Shown one piece after another: positions 9,307-17,582 of a stretch of 64,000 nucleotides of DNA. The notes beneath the pieces were generated by a model that saw only the letters and a program-made list of their open reading frames with translations, made no database searches and was not told the origin of the DNA. Made by a program: the position numbers and the translations under genes. The DNA is from Micromonospora matsumotoense (GTDB lineage: Bacteria > Actinomycetota > Actinomycetes > Mycobacteriales > Micromonosporaceae): the NCBI RefSeq assembly GCF_900091525.1, contig NZ_FMCU01000001.1, positions 558,001 to 622,000 of the forward strand. Direction: 5' to 3'. Within the stretch, counting starts at the first letter, position 1. Each line of letters opens with the position of its first letter.

Positions 9307-10071
9307 TCAGTGGCCGAGCAGGGGCAGGCTGCGGCGGGTGTCGTCGTCCAGCTCGCCGAGGGCGAGGGCGGCGAACCGGACGGCGAACGGCTGCCACACC
9401 TCCTCGACGTCGGCCATCACCCGGTCGCAGGCGGCCACCACCAGCTCCTCGTCGTAGCCCAGTTCGGCGAGCAGTGCGGAGTCCCGGGCCCAGTCGGCGA
9501 TCATCGCGGTGTCGCACTCGATGTGGAACTGGAGACCCCAGGCCCGGTCGCCGAGCCGGAACGCCTGGTGCGGGTAGCGGGTCGAGGCGGCCAGCAGGGT
9601 GGCGGCCCGGGGCAGCTCGGTGATCTCGTCGGAGTGCCACTGGAGCACGTCCGGGATCAGCGGCACGTAGCGGAACAACAGGTCGCTCTCGGCGGCGTCG
9701 CGCCGGCCGACCACCCCCGGGCCCACCTCGGGGCCGGACGGGCTGCGCTCGACCAGGCCGGCGTGCGCGGTGGCCAGCAACTGCGCGCCGAGGCAGACGC
9801 CGAGGGTCGGCACCCGGTGTCGGACGGCCTTGCGCAGCAGGCCCTCCAGCTTGGGGTACCAGGGAGCCCCGGGGGTGCCGTCCGGTGCCGGGTGCGCCCG
9901 CTGGTCGCCGCCGAGCACCACCAGCGCCACGTAGCCGGCCAGGTCGTCGGGGAGGTCGTCGCCGGCGTGCGGGCGCAGCACCCGCAGCTCCAGGCCCCCC
10001 TCCGCCAGCCACTCCCCCAGCCGTCGGGGGTCGTCGGTCGGGTCGTTCTCGATCACCAGTGCGGTTCCCAC
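9307..10071 (-). CDS. class I glutamine amidotransferase-like protein
   Basis: A 254-residue GATase-1 domain with a complete catalytic triad: Cys93 in GVCLGAQLLA, and His183 and Glu185 in LQFHIE. GTG 10071 is chosen because the family begins close to GTALVIENDPTDD; another in-frame GTG lies at 10104. Stand-alone members of this group resemble GMP-synthase glutaminase domains and often hydrolyse gamma-glutamyl bonds, but the substrate cannot be read from the sequence. It precedes glnE on the same strand with a one-base gap, which suggests a link to glutamine or gamma-glutamyl metabolism. The divergent LD-carboxypeptidase starts 150 bp away. Confidence 0.85.
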   Translation of the reverse strand: MGTALVIENDPTDDPRRLGEWLAEGGLELRVLRPHAGDDLPDDLAGYVALVVLGGDQRAHPAPDGTPGAPWYPKLEGLLRKAVRHRVPTLGVCLGAQLLATAHAGLVERSPSGPEVGPGVVGRRDAAESDLLFRYVPLIPDVLQWHSDEITELPRAATLLAASTRYPHQAFRLGDRAWGLQFHIECDTAMIADWARDSALLAELGYDEELVVAACDRVMADVEEVWQPFAVRFAALALGELDDDTRRSLPLLGH

Positions 10072-10206
10072 GCCGTCGAGGCTAGCGGGTAGGTCGACCG
10101 CCACCCGTAACGCCTCGTGTCGACCCGACGGTGGCGCTGCCCCGAGGCCGTGCCGCCCCGACGTCGGCGCTGCCCCGGATCGCCTCGGCCCGCGCGGCGG
10201 GGCGGC

Positions 10207-10220
10207 TATGCTCGGCCGCT
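10207..10220 (+). promoter_or_regulatory. -10 element for a probable leaderless transcript
   Basis: TATGCT at 10207-10212 lies eight bases before GTG 10221 and no ribosome site is present. Transcription starting about seven bases after the -10 would begin at or next to the start codon. Confidence 0.45.
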
Positions 10221-11156
10221 GTGATCGTCGACGACCCGTCCGTCCTGCGCCCGCCCGTGCTGTGCGAGGGCGACACGGTGATGCTGGTCTCGCCGTCCGG
10301 GCCGACCCGCCCGGAGCGGGTGGCGCGCGGCATCGAACTGCTGACCGGCTGGGGGCTGCGGCCGGTGGTGGCGCCCCACGCGTACGCCCGACGGGGTTAC
10401 CTCGCCGGTGACGACGCGTTGCGCGCCGCCGACCTGAACGCCGCCTTCGCCGACCCGCAGGTACGCGGGGTGATCTGCACCCGGGGTGGTTACGGCGCGC
10501 AACGGGTGGTCGACCTGATCGACATGGCCGCCGTCCGGCGGGACCCGAAGGTGGTGGCCGGGTTCTCCGACATCACCGCCCTGCAGTTCGCGCTCTGGCG
10601 GGGCGCCCGGCTTGCCGGTGTGCACGGTCCCGGGGCGGCCTGGGTCGACGAGCGGACCCCGCTGCGCTCGGCGGAGTCGCTGCACGCGGCGCTGATGACC
10701 ACCGCGCCGGTGACCGTCGCGGCGGTGCCCGGGGAGACGACGTATCCGGTCCGGGTCCCCGGTCGGGCGGTCGGTCGACTGCTCGGCGGGAACCTCTGCC
10801 TGATCACCGCCACCCTCGGCACCCCGGACATGCCGGACCTGAGCGGGGTGGTGCTGCTCGTCGAGGAGGTGCAGGAACCCCCGTACAAGGTCGACCGGAT
10901 GCTCACCCACCTGCGTCGCGCCGGGGCGCTGAACGGCCTGGCCGGGGTGGCGGTGGGCCAGTTCACCGACTGCGTCGACGGCTGGGACACCACCGTCGTG
11001 GACGTCCTCACCGACCGCCTGGGCGACCTCGGCGTCCCGGTCCTCGGCGGCCTCCCGATCGGCCACGGCCCCGGCCAACTCACCGTCCCCGTAGGCACCC
11101 ACGCCACCCTCGACACCGAGGCCGGCACCCTCACCACCACCCCCGCCGTCCAGTAA
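10221..11156 (+). CDS. LD-carboxypeptidase, peptidase family S66 (LdcA-like)
   Basis: A 311-residue S66 protein. The nucleophile is Ser116 in the GFSDITALQ motif (equivalent to the GHSDFT serine of E. coli LdcA). The glutamate is at about 215-216 in LLVEEVQEPPYKVDRM, and the histidine at 282 in LPIGHGPGQLTVP. The family removes the terminal D-alanine from muropeptide tetrapeptides during peptidoglycan recycling, or acts as a self-immunity peptidase against peptide-nucleotide antibiotics. No signal peptide is seen, so it should act in the cytoplasm. GTG 10221 is taken as a leaderless start. The last codons are C-rich and run into a C-rich spacer before palindrome copy 2. Confidence 0.85.
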   Translation: MIVDDPSVLRPPVLCEGDTVMLVSPSGPTRPERVARGIELLTGWGLRPVVAPHAYARRGYLAGDDALRAADLNAAFADPQVRGVICTRGGYGAQRVVDLIDMAAVRRDPKVVAGFSDITALQFALWRGARLAGVHGPGAAWVDERTPLRSAESLHAALMTTAPVTVAAVPGETTYPVRVPGRAVGRLLGGNLCLITATLGTPDMPDLSGVVLLVEEVQEPPYKVDRMLTHLRRAGALNGLAGVAVGQFTDCVDGWDTTVVDVLTDRLGDLGVPVLGGLPIGHGPGQLTVPVGTHATLDTEAGTLTTTPAVQ

Positions 11157-11214
11157 CCCCCCTCCCCCACCGCCCGGCCTCCCCCCACCGCCCGCCCCGC
11201 CCCGCCCCGCCTCG

Positions 11215-11272
11215 GTGATCAAGAGGTTTGCGGGGCCGGTAAGCGCGTTCCTGACCGAAACCTCTTGATCAC
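11215..11272. repeat. 58-60-bp palindrome family, copy 2
   Basis: Left arm GTGATCAAGAGGTTTGCG and right arm, read on the opposite strand, GTGATCAAGAGGTTTCGGTC. The left arm lacks the GTCA box. This copy lies between two genes on the same strand, preceded by a long C-rich stretch (11157-11211) and followed by a G-rich one. Confidence 0.88.
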
Positions 11273-11388
11273 GGGGGGCGGGTGGGTGGGATTGTCAGCT
11301 GGGGGACAGGGTCGGGACGGGAGGCTTTCAGGTTCGGTGGTCACTGTGGGTGACGTCAACGCATCACCACCGACGTACTGGAGGACTG

Positions 11389-11880
11389 ATGTCCCGCACG
11401 ATGTCGAAGAAGCACCTGCTGGTCGGCTTCGCCGCCGCCGGGGTGCTCGGGGTGGGGATCGCCGCTCCCACGGTGGCCTTCGCCCAGCACGGGGCCACCC
11501 CGACGCCGAGCGCCAGCAGCGCGGCTGAGCCGGGCACCGACCGGCAGCAGCGCGCCGATCAGCAGCATGAGTTCGCCGAGGCGCTGGCCACGGAGCTGGG
11601 CGTGGACACCGACAAGGTGACCGCCGCCCTGGAGAAGGTGCGCGCGCAGCACAAGGGCCCGGGCAAGGGCCCGGACAAGGGCGACCGGCCGGAGCGCCCG
11701 TCGGCCGAGGACCGGCAGGAGAAGCTGGCGGAGCGGCTGACCCAGGCGGTCAAGGACGGCAAGCTCACCCAGGAGCAGGCCGACGCGATCACCAAGGCCG
11801 TCGAGGCCGGGGTGTTCCCGGGCCCGGGTCCGGGTGGCCCCGGACGCCACGGCGGTCCGGCGGGTACGCCCGGCAAGTGA
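11389..11880 (+). CDS. secreted small helical protein, unknown function
   Basis: ATG 11389 follows GGAGG at 11380-11384. Residues 1-32 are a signal peptide (basic start, hydrophobic core ending in TVAFAQ). The mature part of about 130 residues is Lys/Glu/Gln-rich. It contains two helical stretches, LGVDTDKVTAALEKVRAQ and a KDGKLTQEQADAITKAVE motif that resembles the DGxLTxEQA hairpins of secreted actinobacterial proteins. Charged GPGKGPDKG spacers lie between them, and the tail is Gly/Pro-rich. I do not recognise a named function. A strong hairpin follows the stop codon. Confidence 0.75.
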   Translation: MSRTMSKKHLLVGFAAAGVLGVGIAAPTVAFAQHGATPTPSASSAAEPGTDRQQRADQQHEFAEALATELGVDTDKVTAALEKVRAQHKGPGKGPDKGDRPERPSAEDRQEKLAERLTQAVKDGKLTQEQADAITKAVEAGVFPGPGPGGPGRHGGPAGTPGK

Positions 11881-11885
11881 CCCAC

Positions 11886-11915
11886 CTTCGGCCCGCCCGA
11901 CCCGGCGGGCCGAAG
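11886..11915 (+). terminator. 12-bp perfect hairpin after secreted-protein gene
   Basis: CTTCGGCCCGCC (11886-11897) pairs perfectly with GGCGGGCCGAAG (11904-11915) around a six-base loop, five bases after the stop. There is no T run, as is usual for actinobacterial terminators. It could serve both converging genes. Confidence 0.65.
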
Positions 11916-11982
11916 ATCAACACGGGCGGGCCGGAGGCGCGGTGTCCGACGCACTGGGACACCGCACCTCCGGCCCCTCGCC

Positions 11983-12357
11983 TCAGGCGGTGACCGGCGG
12001 GGAGAAGACGCCGAGCTGGTTGCCCGACGGGTCACGCAGCAGGGCGAGGGTCAACCCGACCGGCGTGCTCCTCGGTGGCGACAGCACCGTGCCACCCGCC
12101 GCCTCGGCCCGCCGGCACGTCTGCGCCACGTCGGACACCTCGGCGTAGAGGATCGCGTAGCCGGGTGCGCCCTCGGCGATGGCCCGGATGCCTCCGCCGA
12201 TGCCGGCCGGCTGCCCCGCGCCGGTCGTCCGGTAGGAACCGCCCCCGGCCGCGCCCTCCTCGGTGAAGGCCCAGCCGAACAACTCCGCGTAGAAGCCTTG
12301 CACCTCGTCCGGCCGGTCGGTGCCGATCTCGAACCAGGTGATGGGTGTGCTGGTCAC
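11983..12357 (-). CDS. VOC (glyoxalase/bleomycin-resistance fold) protein
   Basis: A 124-residue protein with one vicinal-oxygen-chelate module: the start TPITWFEIGTDRPDEVQGFYAELFGW and the end LLRDPSGNQLGVFSPP match the paired beta-alpha-beta units of this fold. Members bind small molecules or metals and serve as dioxygenases, isomerases or resistance proteins. The substrate cannot be told. GTG 12357 has AGGAGG about ten bases upstream. A WYL-domain regulator gene lies 200 bp upstream on the same strand. A palindrome in the gap is a likely control site, matching the frequent pairing of these two families. Confidence 0.85.
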   Translation of the reverse strand: MTSTPITWFEIGTDRPDEVQGFYAELFGWAFTEEGAAGGGSYRTTGAGQPAGIGGGIRAIAEGAPGYAILYAEVSDVAQTCRRAEAAGGTVLSPPRSTPVGLTLALLRDPSGNQLGVFSPPVTA

Positions 12358-12427
12358 GTGCGTCGCCTCCTGTTCCCCTGCCGGCCGGGCGGCCGGTGGG
12401 CTCGGCAGCCAGCCTCCCCGGCGTCCG

Positions 12428-12443
12428 CGACAGCGTCCTGTCG
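12428..12443. promoter_or_regulatory. candidate WYL-regulator operator
   Basis: Perfect inverted repeat CGACAG-CGTC-CTGTCG lies in the 200-bp gap upstream of the VOC gene, next to a short A/T-richer patch. It is a plausible operator for the WYL protein encoded just upstream. Assignment is by position only. Confidence 0.4.
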
Positions 12444-12559
12444 GTGTTTACGGAAAAAGCCTGCGGGTCGTCGGCACCGGACGCCAGGCCGGGCACCCCG
12501 TCGACGGGTCACTCCTGGCGGTCAGCCCGCCTCCGCCCCGGGACTGACCGGTCGGCCGC

Positions 12560-13252
12560 TCACACCAGGGCCAGTCGGTGCACCCGCTCGGGTGGGACGT
12601 CCAGGTCGGCCGGGGAGAGCTCCCGGGTCACCCGCTCCGGCAACACCTCGACGTCGCAGATCCGGTCGGTACGGAAGCAGCGCGGCCCGTTACGGAGCCG
12701 GCACCAGGCGAGCAGGTACCAGTGCCGGCTGTTGCCCAGGTAGCCCAACGGCTCGACCTCGCGTGACGAGGCCACGCCGCAGCGGTCGGCGTACCCCAGG
12801 CGGAGCACCCGACGGGCGGAGACCGCGTCGGCGACGACAGCCGGGAGGGACGTGGCCGGCCCGGTGCCGATCAGCAGCACCCGGCCAGCGAGCAGGCGGG
12901 CGTCGGCGGCGTCGGCGGCCGGCAGCACCGCGAGCAGTTTGCGCAGCGCGGTGCCGCCCGCCGCGGCGAACGGGGTGCCGGCGAGCCGGTGCAGGGCCAC
13001 CGCCATCGCCACCGCCTCCGCGGCGGTCAGGTTGACCGGCGGCAGGGTGTGCGAACGGTCGACCACGTAACCGCCGGTGCGGCCGGGCTCGGCCCAGATC
13101 GGCACACCCGCACCCTGGAGGGCGACGATGTCCCGTTCGACGGTGCGGGTGCTCACCTCGAACCGGGCGGCCAGCCAGCGGGCGCTGCGCGGCCGGGGCG
13201 ACACCGCCCGCAACTCTTCCACCAGGGCATAGAGACGAGCGGTCCGGTTCAC
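12560..13252 (-). CDS. HTH/WYL-domain transcriptional regulator (YafY type)
   Basis: A 230-residue protein. Residues 1-60 are a DeoR-like winged helix (RLYALVEELRAVSPRPRSARWLA region, then FEVSTRTVERDIVALQGAGV). Residues about 130-205 form a WYL domain with the HWYLLAWCRLRNGPRCFRTD signature. WYL domains sense nucleic acid or other ligands and often control neighbouring detoxification genes. GTG 13252 opens close to the only HTH start. The VOC gene downstream is the probable target. I see no strong terminator between the two. Confidence 0.88.
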   Translation of the reverse strand: MNRTARLYALVEELRAVSPRPRSARWLAARFEVSTRTVERDIVALQGAGVPIWAEPGRTGGYVVDRSHTLPPVNLTAAEAVAMAVALHRLAGTPFAAAGGTALRKLLAVLPAADAADARLLAGRVLLIGTGPATSLPAVVADAVSARRVLRLGYADRCGVASSREVEPLGYLGNSRHWYLLAWCRLRNGPRCFRTDRICDVEVLPERVTRELSPADLDVPPERVHRLALV

Positions 13253-13369
13253 CCCCGCACGCTACGACGGGGGTACGACGCACCGACCCGGCACCGTCGA
13301 CCCCCCGGGGCGGGCCCGTCGGAGGCGAGCCCGGTCAGCCGAGAAGCACGGGTGGGACCGCGAGCCTGG

Positions 13370-13795
13370 TCAGGCGATGCAGGCGCAGACGATCAGGGCC
13401 GCGCCGAAGTGGGTGGCGGCGCTGACCCGGGCCGCCGGGTGCGGCTCGTCCGAGCAGATGACCTCACCGAGTCGACCCGGGGTCAGCAGGTCCAGGACCC
13501 CGAAGGCCAACGCCATGACGGCCAGCCCGATCAGCCCGAAGAGCACCGTCGAGGCGAGCCCCTTGGCGAAGTCGTCATAGCTGGTCACGATCGCGGTGAA
13601 GACGATGCCGGCGACACCCAGCTGGTTGGCGGCCAGCAGCAGCCCGGCGTTGCCGTTGCGCTGCACCCAGATCAGCTCGCGCAGCTTGCCCGGGGTGAGC
13701 ACGTCGACCAGCACGAAGCCGGCCGCCATCAGCGCCACCCCGACGACACCGAACACGACGCTCTGCCATGCTCCGGTGAGCAGATCCTCCAGCAC
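13370..13795 (-). CDS. DUF350-family membrane protein
   Basis: A 141-residue protein with four hydrophobic segments arranged as two similar halves: VVGVALMAAGFVLVDVLTPG early and IGLAVMALAFGVLDLLTPG later. The repeated LxDxLTPG ending shows internal duplication, a hallmark of DUF350 (YjfL-like) proteins. GTG 13795 has GGGAGG six bases upstream. The function of the family is unknown. It sits downstream of the glnA2 terminator, so it is probably transcribed on its own. Confidence 0.75.
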   Translation of the reverse strand: MLEDLLTGAWQSVVFGVVGVALMAAGFVLVDVLTPGKLRELIWVQRNGNAGLLLAANQLGVAGIVFTAIVTSYDDFAKGLASTVLFGLIGLAVMALAFGVLDLLTPGRLGEVICSDEPHPAARVSAATHFGAALIVCACIA

Positions 13796-13870
13796 CGACG
13801 GCCTCCCGACCTCCTGCGCCCGGCGCGGGTGCCGGCACGGTGATCGAGACGATAGCGGCACCGCGCCACC

Positions 13871-13955
13871 CTCGACACCCCCCGGACCGTCGAACACCCG
13901 GATCATCGAACACCCGGACCGTCGGCAGACCCGGGACCGTCGAACACCCGGAGCC
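13871..13955. repeat. degenerate short repeats upstream of the DUF350 gene
   Basis: The motif GACCGTCGAACACCCGG recurs twice exactly and twice in degraded form across 85 bases. It separates the DUF350 gene from the glnA2 terminator. No coding or regulatory meaning is evident. Confidence 0.5.
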
Positions 13956-13970
13956 CCGCCGGACCGGGGA

Positions 13971-14011
13971 CGTCGAGGACCCGGGGCCGCACGGGCCCCG
14001 GGTCCTCGACG
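13971..14011 (-). terminator. 18-bp perfect hairpin terminating glnA2
   Basis: An 18-base arm (13971-13988) pairs perfectly with 13994-14011 around a five-base loop, starting eight bases after the glnA2 stop codon. It is the strongest hairpin next to any housekeeping gene here. No T run follows. Confidence 0.75.
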
Positions 14012-14019
14012 GCAGCCGG

Positions 14020-15369
14020 TTACAACGACAGGTAACGCTGCCGCTCGTACGGGGTGACCTCGCGGCGGTACTGCTCCCACTCGGCCCGCTTGTTGCGCAG
14101 GAAGAAGTCGAAGACGTGCTCGCCGAGCACCTCGGCGACCAGCTCGGAGCCGGCCATCACGTCGATCGCCTCGGACAGGTTCTCCGGCAGCGCCTCGTAG
14201 CCCATCGCGCGGCGCTCGGCGCTGGTCAGCGACCAGACGTCGTCCTCCGCGCCGGGCGGCAGCTCGTAGCCCTCCTCGATGCCCTTGAGGCCCGCGCCGA
14301 GCATGACGGCGAACGCCAGGTAGGGGTTGGTCGCCGAGTCCAGCGAACGGACCTCCACCCGGGCCGAGTTCGGCTTGCCGTACGCGGGGACGCGGACCAG
14401 CGCGGACCGGTTCAGGTGCCCCCAGCAGACGTACGCCGGGCTCTCGGTGATCCGGTCCGGCAACGCCTGCGGGAACAGCCGCTTGTACGAGTTGACCCAC
14501 TGGTTGGTGACCGCGGTGTATTCCCGGGCGTGCATCAGCAGGCCGGCGATGAACGACTTCGCCACCTTCGACAGCTTCATCGGGTCACCGGAGTCGTGGA
14601 ACGCGTTGCGCTCCCCCTCGAACAGCGACAGGTGGGTGTGCATGCCGCTGCCCGGCTGGTCGGTGAAGGGCTTCGGCATGAAGCTGGCCTGCACGCCGGT
14701 GGAGAGCGCCACCTCCTTGACCACGTGCCGGAAGGTCATGATGTTGTCGGCGGTGGTCAGCGCGTCGGCGTACCGCAGGTCGATCTCCTGCTGGCCGGGG
14801 GCGACCTCGTGGTGGCTGAACTCCACCGAGATGCCGATCCGTTCCAGCGCCAGCACGGCCTGCCGGCGGAAGTCCCGCGCCACCGCGTGCGTGGTGTGCT
14901 CGAAGTAGCCGCCGCTGTCCACGGCGGTGGGCACCGAGCCGTCCTGCGGGCCGTTCTCCAGCAGGAAGAACTCGATCTCCGGGTGGGTGTAGAAGGTGAA
15001 GCCCTTCTCGGCCGCCTTGGACAGCATCCGGCGCAGCACGTGCCGTGGGTCGGCCCAGGACGGGCCGCCGTCGGGCAGCAGGATGTCGCAGAACATCCGG
15101 GCGCTCTCGCCGCTGACCCCACCCTCGAACGGGAACACCTGGAAGGTGGTCGGGTCCGGCATGGCGACCATGTCGGACTCGAAGACCCGGGCGAAGCCCT
15201 CGATGGCCGAGCCGTCGAACCCGATGCCCTCCTCGAAGGCCGCCTCCAGCTCCGCCGGAGCGACTGAGACGCTCTTGAGCGTGCCCAGCACGTCGGTGAA
15301 CCACAGCCGGACGAACCGGATGTCCCGCTCTTCCAGCGTACGGAGGACGAACTCCTGCTGACGGTCCAC
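14020..15369 (-). CDS. glnA2: glutamine-synthetase-family enzyme, GlnA2 type
   Basis: A 449-residue glutamine-synthetase fold with the conserved N-terminal loop (VRLWFTDVLGTLKSVS), metal-binding glutamates (THPEIEFFLLE; HHEVAPGQQEIDLRYADAL), the glycine-rich SGMHTHLSLF region and the RVEVRSLDSATNPYLAFA substrate loop. The region where type I-beta enzymes carry the adenylylated tyrosine reads EDDVWSLT with a tryptophan (about residue 379), so GlnE regulation is unlikely. Length and neighbourhood match mycobacterial GlnA2. Streptomyces coelicolor GlnA2 has been described as a gamma-glutamylpolyamine synthetase, so polyamine rather than ammonium use is possible. Start is GTG 15369. Confidence 0.88.
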   Translation of the reverse strand: MDRQQEFVLRTLEERDIRFVRLWFTDVLGTLKSVSVAPAELEAAFEEGIGFDGSAIEGFARVFESDMVAMPDPTTFQVFPFEGGVSGESARMFCDILLPDGGPSWADPRHVLRRMLSKAAEKGFTFYTHPEIEFFLLENGPQDGSVPTAVDSGGYFEHTTHAVARDFRRQAVLALERIGISVEFSHHEVAPGQQEIDLRYADALTTADNIMTFRHVVKEVALSTGVQASFMPKPFTDQPGSGMHTHLSLFEGERNAFHDSGDPMKLSKVAKSFIAGLLMHAREYTAVTNQWVNSYKRLFPQALPDRITESPAYVCWGHLNRSALVRVPAYGKPNSARVEVRSLDSATNPYLAFAVMLGAGLKGIEEGYELPPGAEDDVWSLTSAERRAMGYEALPENLSEAIDVMAGSELVAEVLGEHVFDFFLRNKRAEWEQYRREVTPYERQRYLSL

Positions 15370-15446
15370 TTCCCCAACCCCTCGCGCGACGTACGTCCGG
15401 CACCGGGCGGCCGATCCGTCCTGACCGCCCAGTCTTCCCCGGCCTG

Positions 15447-15462
15447 GTTAAGCAGACGTTAC
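15447..15462. promoter_or_regulatory. weak GlnR-like half-site pair upstream of glnA2
   Basis: On the minus strand GTAAC-GTCTGC-TTAAC lies about 78 bases before the glnA2 start. It resembles the GTnAC-n6-GaAAC half sites bound by the actinobacterial nitrogen regulator GlnR, with two mismatches in the second half. Confidence 0.3.
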
Positions 15463-15604
15463 GCGACCTGCTGCCGCTCGTCCTGCGGTGTCCCGACCGA
15501 CGGATCGACGGGCGGCCCCGCCACCAGCACCGGGCCGGCCGGGCGTCGCGAAAGGGTGGCCGGCGTCTCGTCGGAGCCGCCGGATCGACCGACTGCCGCT
15601 GGGG

Positions 15605-15616
15605 CAAGATGAGGGC
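15605..15616 (+). promoter_or_regulatory. -10 element for leaderless nadE
   Basis: CAAGAT at 15605-15610 lies six bases before the nadE ATG and no ribosome site is visible, so the transcript probably starts at the codon itself. Confidence 0.4.
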
Positions 15617-17377
15617 ATGCCCACCCTGCGTCTGGCCCTGTGCCAGGTCAACCCGACCGTCGGCGACACCGTCGGCAACGCCGAGCTGATCCGGGCCTGG
15701 ACCCGTCGGGCCGCCGCCGCCGGCGCCCAGCTCGTCGCCTTCCCGGAGATGACGCTCACCGGCTACCCGGTCGAGGACCTGGTCTTCCGCCGTTCCTTCG
15801 TCGCCGCCTCACAGGCCGCGGTGCGGCAGCTCGCCGCCGACCTGGCCGCCGACGGCCTCGGTGACCTGCCGGTCGTGGTCGGCTACCTGGACGCCGACGG
15901 CCCGCCCCAGGTCAGCGGGGACGCCCAGCCGGGCCGGGGGGCCCGCAACGCCGCCGCGCTGCTGCACCGGGGCGAGGTGGCGGCCCGCTACTTCAAGCAC
16001 CACCTGCCCAACTACGGCGTCTTCGACGAGGACCGCTACTTCGTGCCCGGGGACACCCTGACCGTGGTGCGCATCGGCGGGGTGGACGTGGCGCTGACCA
16101 TCTGTGAGGACCTGTGGCAGGCCGGCGGCCCGTTCGCGGTCGCCCGGCAGGCCGGCGTCGGCCTGGTGGTCAACATCAACGGCTCGCCGTACGAGCTGAA
16201 CAAGGACGACGTCCGGCTGCCGCTGGTGGGCCGCCGGGCCGCCGAGGCCGGTGCCCCGATCGCGTACGTCAACATGGTCGGCGGCCAGGACGAGCTGGTC
16301 TTCGAGGGCGACTCGATGATCGTCACCCCCGACGGGGACCTGCTCACCCGGGCGCCGCAGTTCGTCGAGCACCTGCTCGTACACGACGTGGAGTTGGCCG
16401 GGGCGGGCCCGCACGCCGCCGACACCGAGGACCTCGCCGACGGGATGCGGGTGGTACGTCGTACCGTCGAGGTGGTCCCGCCGGCCCCGACCGGGCCGGC
16501 GGCCCACGGTGGCCTGCTGGCGCCGGTCGCCGACGAGGCCGAGGTGTGGCAGGCGCTGGTGCTGGGCCTGCGCGACTACGTCAACAAGAACCGCTTCCCC
16601 TCGGTGGTGTTGGGCCTGTCCGGCGGGATCGACTCGGCGGTGGTGGCCGCGCTGGCCGTCGACGCGCTCGGGCCCCGGCGGGTGGTCGGCGTCTCGCTGC
16701 CCAGCCAGCACTCCTCGGAGCACTCCCGGGCCGACGCGGAGGACCTGGCCAAGCGGACCGGTCTGGACTACCGGGTCGAGCCGATCCAGCCGATGGTGGA
16801 CACCTTCCTGGCGAACCTCTCGCTGTCCGGGGTGGCGGTGGAGAACCTCCAGGCCCGGGTGCGCGGGGTGATCCTGATGGCACTGTCCAACCAGGAGGGG
16901 CACCTGGTCCTCACCACCGGCAACAAGAGCGAACTGGCGGTCGGCTACTCGACCCTGTACGGCGACTCGGTCGGCGGTTTCAACCCGGTCAAGGACGTCT
17001 GGAAGACGCTGATCTGGCGGTTGGCGAAGTGGCGCAACGCCGACGCGGCCCGCCGGGGCGAGACCCCGCCGATCCCCGAGAACTCCATCGGCAAGCCCCC
17101 GTCGGCCGAGCTGAGCCCCGGCCAGCTCGACAGCGACAGCCTGCCCGACTACGACGTGCTGGACCCGATCCTGATCGGCTACGTCGACGGCGACCTGGGC
17201 CGGGCCGGTCTGGTGGAGTCCGGCCACGACCCGGCGGTGGTGGACCGGGTGCTGCGGCTGGTGGACACCGCCGAGTACAAGCGCCGGCAGTCCGCGCCCG
17301 GCACGAAGATCTCGATGAAGGCGTTCGGCCGGGACCGCCGCCTGCCGATCACCAACCGGTGGCGCGAGGACGGCTGA
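15617..17377 (+). CDS. nadE: glutamine-dependent NAD+ synthetase
   Basis: A 586-residue two-domain enzyme. The N-terminal nitrilase-type glutaminase has its Glu44-Lys127-Cys163 triad ([31 protein letters not shown]). The C-terminal synthetase has the ATP pyrophosphatase loop LGLSGGIDS at about 332-340 and the [18 protein letters not shown] motif. It converts nicotinic acid adenine dinucleotide to NAD+ using ammonia channelled from glutamine. It runs divergently from glnA2 and ahead of panB. ATG 15617 is the natural start of the glutaminase fold. The stop codon lies inside a repeated 35-bp unit. Confidence 0.96.
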   Translation: MPTLRLALCQVNPTVGDTVGNAELIRAWTRRAAAAGAQLVAFPEMTLTGYPVEDLVFRRSFVAASQAAVRQLAADLAADGLGDLPVVVGYLDADGPPQVSGDAQPGRGARNAAALLHRGEVAARYFKHHLPNYGVFDEDRYFVPGDTLTVVRIGGVDVALTICEDLWQAGGPFAVARQAGVGLVVNINGSPYELNKDDVRLPLVGRRAAEAGAPIAYVNMVGGQDELVFEGDSMIVTPDGDLLTRAPQFVEHLLVHDVELAGAGPHAADTEDLADGMRVVRRTVEVVPPAPTGPAAHGGLLAPVADEAEVWQALVLGLRDYVNKNRFPSVVLGLSGGIDSAVVAALAVDALGPRRVVGVSLPSQHSSEHSRADAEDLAKRTGLDYRVEPIQPMVDTFLANLSLSGVAVENLQARVRGVILMALSNQEGHLVLTTGNKSELAVGYSTLYGDSVGGFNPVKDVWKTLIWRLAKWRNADAARRGETPPIPENSIGKPPSAELSPGQLDSDSLPDYDVLDPILIGYVDGDLGRAGLVESGHDPAVVDRVLRLVDTAEYKRRQSAPGTKISMKAFGRDRRLPITNRWREDG

Positions 17378-17445
17378 CCACCCGGCCCGACGGAGCGTCG
17401 CCCGGTCGCCGGCTGACCACCCGACCCGTCGGGGCGTCGCCCGGG
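17372..17445. repeat. 35-bp direct repeat spanning the nadE stop codon
   Basis: Two near-identical 35-bp units (17372-17406 and 17411-17445) both begin CGGCTGACCACCCG. The first contains the nadE stop. The second is a diverged duplicate in the spacer. Confidence 0.65.
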
Positions 17446-17479
17446 TCGGCCGCCGGCCGGTCGGGTGTCGCCCCGACGG
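17426..17479 (+). terminator. inverted repeat after nadE
   Basis: CCGTCGGGGCG (17426-17436) is the exact inverse of CGCCCCGACGG (17469-17479), with a 32-base GC-rich centre that can pair further. It is a probable terminator for nadE. Confidence 0.45.
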
Positions 17480-17582
17480 AGTGAAATCCTGCACTGTCGC
17501 CTGCCGTCGACAGGTCGTGTGGTGCGACGATCGCGACGGAACCCGGGGACCGCGACAGCGGCCTCGAGGAAAGGAGACAGCC

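Noticed and set aside
5664..9623. 1319-codon plus-strand open frame antisense to glnE
   Set aside because: Antisense shadow caused by GC-rich third positions; glnE motifs on the other strand are complete.
15447..15462. Firm GlnR box upstream of glnA2
   Set aside because: Only one imperfect pair of half sites is present, so it is listed only as a weak candidate.
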